Source: Chryseobacterium sp. UBA6632
GTDB taxonomy: Bacteria; Bacteroidota; Bacteroidia; Flavobacteriales; Weeksellaceae
Direction of reading: 5' to 3'
Assembly (NCBI GenBank): GCA_002455915.1
Contig: DKLU01000070.1
Location: 1 to 7,603 of the forward strand
DNA length: 7,603 bases
Position 1 is the stretch's first letter. The number at the start of each line of letters is the position of its first letter. The notes beneath the pieces were generated by a model that saw only the letters and a list, made by a program, of their open reading frames with translations, was not told the DNA's origin and searched no databases. The position numbers and the translations under genes are program-made. Positions 6,344-7,603 of this stretch are shown one piece after another.

Positions 6344-6390
6344 GCTAAAACAAAAAACGCTGTAAACATTGATGTTTACAGCGTTTTAGC
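6344..6390 (-). terminator. Strong hairpin terminator downstream of tRNA-Ser
   Basis: Perfect 16-bp arms (6354-6369 with 6372-6387), centred on TG, include ACGCTGTAAACAT and its complement. The minus-strand RNA continues with a U-rich run (UUUUUUG, then UUUU), fitting a terminator for the tRNA transcript. A second pairing is possible: GCTAAAAC (6344-6351) with GTTTTAGC (6383-6390). The symmetry allows action on both strands. Confidence 0.8.
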
Positions 6391-6408
6391 TTATTTTGGT
6401 TTCCCAAC

Positions 6409-6496
6409 TGGCGGAGAGTGAGGGATTCGAACCCCCGGACCTGTTACAGTCAACAGTTTTCAAGACTGCCGCAATCGACCACTCTGCCAACTCTCC
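6409..6496 (-). tRNA. tRNA-Ser (anticodon UGA), CCA encoded
   Basis: The minus strand gives an 88-nt class II tRNA. The acceptor arm is GGAGAGT with ACTCTCC, followed by G and an encoded CCA (6411-6409). The anticodon stem GCAGT/ACTGT holds loop CTTGAAA, so the anticodon is TGA (positions 6462-6460), reading UCA and related Ser codons. A long variable arm, diagnostic of Ser/Leu/Tyr tRNAs, and the T-loop GGTTCGAAT follow. Its 3' end faces the integrase gene, the standard arrangement for elements inserted at a tRNA 3' end. The tRNA itself is intact. Confidence 0.96.
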
Positions 6497-6532
6497 TTTG
6501 AAACTCCGATTATATCGTTGTTTTCAGTGGTG

Positions 6533-6563
6533 CAAATATAGAAACATTTTTAATACTGTCAAA
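6533..6563 (-). promoter_or_regulatory. Bacteroidota-type promoter of tRNA-Ser
   Basis: On the minus strand TTTG (6563-6560) is followed after exactly 19 bp by TATATTTG (6540-6533), matching the Bacteroidota consensus TTTG - N19 - TAnnTTTG. The -7 box lies 36 bp before the mature tRNA 5' end, leaving a short leader for RNase P. Confidence 0.85.
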
Positions 6564-6667
6564 ACATTTTATTGATAAATTTTAACAAAACTTAATAATC
6601 AGCTATAAATCAGTTGAATTATTTTTCACAAACATTGATTAATAAAGGAAATTTCAGGATCAGAAAT

Positions 6668-6703
6668 AAAAAAAAACGTGCCTCAAAAAAGAAACACGTT
6701 TTT
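6668..6703 (-). terminator. Rho-independent terminator of trxB
   Basis: On the minus strand AAAAACGUGUUUC (6703-6691) pairs with GAGGCACGUUUUU (6684-6672) around a U6 loop. The stem is 13 bp, with two G-U wobbles that form only in minus-strand RNA, and a run of U follows. It lies 25 bp after the trxB stop. Confidence 0.85.
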
Positions 6704-6727
6704 ATATTTAGGATTAATTTTTGCTGA

Positions 6728-7603
6728 TTAATGCAATTCTGCTAAATATTTTTCAGCATCCATTGCTGCCATACAACCACTTCCCGCTGCTGTAATCGCT
6801 TGTCTGTAGATATGATCCTGAACATCGCCTGCTGCGAAAACTCCCGGAAGATTTGTTCTTGAAGAACCTTTTTCAGTATCAATATATCCGTTTTCGTCTA
6901 AGTCGATCTGACCTCTGAAAATATCTGTATTTGGTTTGTGACCGATTGCGATAAAGATTCCGTGAACATCAACGGTAGATTTTTCTTGAGTCTGGTTATT
7001 GATAACAACCGCTCTTTCTACCAAGTTATTCTCACCTTCAATACCAATCAATTCATGGTGGAATTTCACTTCAATATTCGGTGTATTCTGAACTCTGTGA
7101 ATCATTGCTTTAGATGCGCGGAACTCGTCTTTTCTCACCAACATCGTTACTTTGTTTACCAATTTTGCAAGATAAGTAGCCTCTTCTGCAGCCGTATCAC
7201 CAGCTCCTACAACCACAACATCTTTTCCTCTATAGAAAAAACCGTCGCATGTTGCACAAGCAGAAACACCTCCGCCATTGTATTTTTTCTCGTCATCAAG
7301 ACCTAAATATTTTGCAGTTGCACCTGTAGAAATAATTACCGTTTTAGCGAAAATTTCTTTGTTTCCTGCATACAATTTGTGAACCCCTCCTACTTCTTTA
7401 GAAAACTCAACCTTTGTGATCATTTCGTAATGAACTTTTGTGTCGAATCTTTCTGCCTGCTTTTGCAAATCCATCATCATTTCAGGACCTGTAATTCCCG
7501 CCGGATATCCAGGGAAGTTATCCACTTCCGTAGTTGTCGTTAATTGCCCGCCCGGCTCCAAACCTGTGTATAATTCAGGTTTGGAGCCGGGCGGGCAATT
7601 AAC
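6728..7603 (-). CDS. trxB: Thioredoxin-disulfide reductase (partial, N-terminus missing)
   Basis: An FAD/NADPH flavoenzyme that reduces thioredoxin. Visible parts, counted from Leu at 7561, are EPGGQLTTTTEVDNFPGYP (2-20), the redox-active pair C102-A-T-C105 in SACATCDGFFYRGK, the NADPH-binding GAGDTAAEEA (109-118), and the C-terminal FAD motif in GVFAAGDVQDHIYRQAITAAGSGCMAAMDAEKYL. The stop is at 6728. Homology upstream continues as PELYTG to about 7576. Beyond that the frame stays open, but the sequence is the reverse complement of the gene's own 7539-7566 stretch and does not encode the expected FAD-binding N-terminus (GxGPAG with YAARA). About 35-40 N-terminal residues are therefore missing; the codons at 7582-7603 are probably not real. 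The TTG at 7561 is an internal Leu codon, not a start. This is a chromosomal housekeeping gene. Confidence 0.93.
   Translation of the reverse strand, partial: VNCPPGSKPELYTGLEPGGQLTTTTEVDNFPGYPAGITGPEMMMDLQKQAERFDTKVHYEMITKVEFSKEVGGVHKLYAGNKEIFAKTVIISTGATAKYLGLDDEKKYNGGGVSACATCDGFFYRGKDVVVVGAGDTAAEEATYLAKLVNKVTMLVRKDEFRASKAMIHRVQNTPNIEVKFHHELIGIEGENNLVERAVVINNQTQEKSTVDVHGIFIAIGHKPNTDIFRGQIDLDENGYIDTEKGSSRTNLPGVFAAGDVQDHIYRQAITAAGSGCMAAMDAEKYLAELH
7539..7603. repeat. Perfect 28-bp inverted repeat ending exactly at the window edge
   Basis: Positions 7539-7566 and 7576-7603 are exact reverse complements, separated by the 9 nt TGTATAATT. The left arm is trxB coding sequence (GLEPGGQL). The right arm replaces the expected upstream trxB sequence and stops at the last base. 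This is most simply a fold-back artefact at a contig end rather than a biological repeat. Confidence 0.9.

Noticed and set aside
6938..7306. Plus-strand open frame within trxB
   Set aside because: Antisense shadow of a strongly conserved trxB coding sequence; no family features of its own.
1..7603. CRISPR array or insertion sequence
   Set aside because: No regularly spaced repeats with unique spacers and no transposase or paired terminal inverted repeats were seen; the only recombinase is the tRNA-linked tyrosine integrase.

Overview
The window looks like part of a Flavobacteriia (Bacteroidota) chromosome, most likely Chryseobacterium or a close relative. The signs are low GC with very AT-rich spacers, no clear Shine-Dalgarno sequences, and a tRNA promoter of the Bacteroidota type (TTTG, 19 bp, TATATTTG). 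The arm-domain tyrosine recombinase and the thioredoxin reductase also read like proteins of this group. The genus is an inference from remembered protein sequences, not from a search.

Layout. (1) Positions 1-989, minus strand: a secreted serine hydrolase of the beta-lactamase/penicillin-binding-protein fold, cut off at its C-terminus by the window edge. (2) 990-1592: 600 bp of AT-rich DNA with no gene. (3) 1593-4635, plus strand: a compact five-gene arsenic-resistance operon, arsR - DUF6428-like Cys-rich protein - GNAT acetyltransferase (ArsN1-like) - thioredoxin-type arsC - acr3. Nearly identical 24-bp sequences with an ATATTGCAATAT palindrome lie before arsR and again before the second gene; they are the best candidates for ArsR operators. 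(4) 4636-4930: non-coding, with inverted repeats and the terminator of the integrase. (5) 4931-6157, minus strand: a tyrosine recombinase broken by two opposite single-base frameshifts. (6) 6158-6408: three copies of a TAGTGACCTA repeat and a strong terminator. (7) 6409-6496, minus strand: tRNA-Ser(UGA) with encoded CCA and its own promoter. (8) 6668-7603, minus strand: trxB with its terminator, truncated at the window edge, where a perfect 28-bp inverted repeat replaces the expected upstream coding sequence.

How it fits together. ArsR would release the operators when As(III) binds. ArsC reduces arsenate to arsenite using thioredoxin, and Acr3 exports arsenite. The acetyltransferase probably protects against an organoarsenical antibiotic such as arsinothricin. 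The DUF6428-like protein, which ends in a Cys-Cys cluster, is the uncharacterised member and may handle or sense As(III). tRNA-Ser, recombinase and ars cargo in that order form the classic arrangement of an island integrated at the 3' end of a tRNA gene. The recombinase appears decayed, and no second attachment site is visible. The host thioredoxin reductase lies just beyond the tRNA; it supplies the reductant system ArsC needs, but its closeness is probably coincidence.

The least-described elements are the duplicated intra-operon operator, the Cys-rich second gene, the repeat cluster between tRNA and recombinase, and a His-for-Tyr change in the hydrolase active site. The palindrome at the right edge looks like an assembly artefact.
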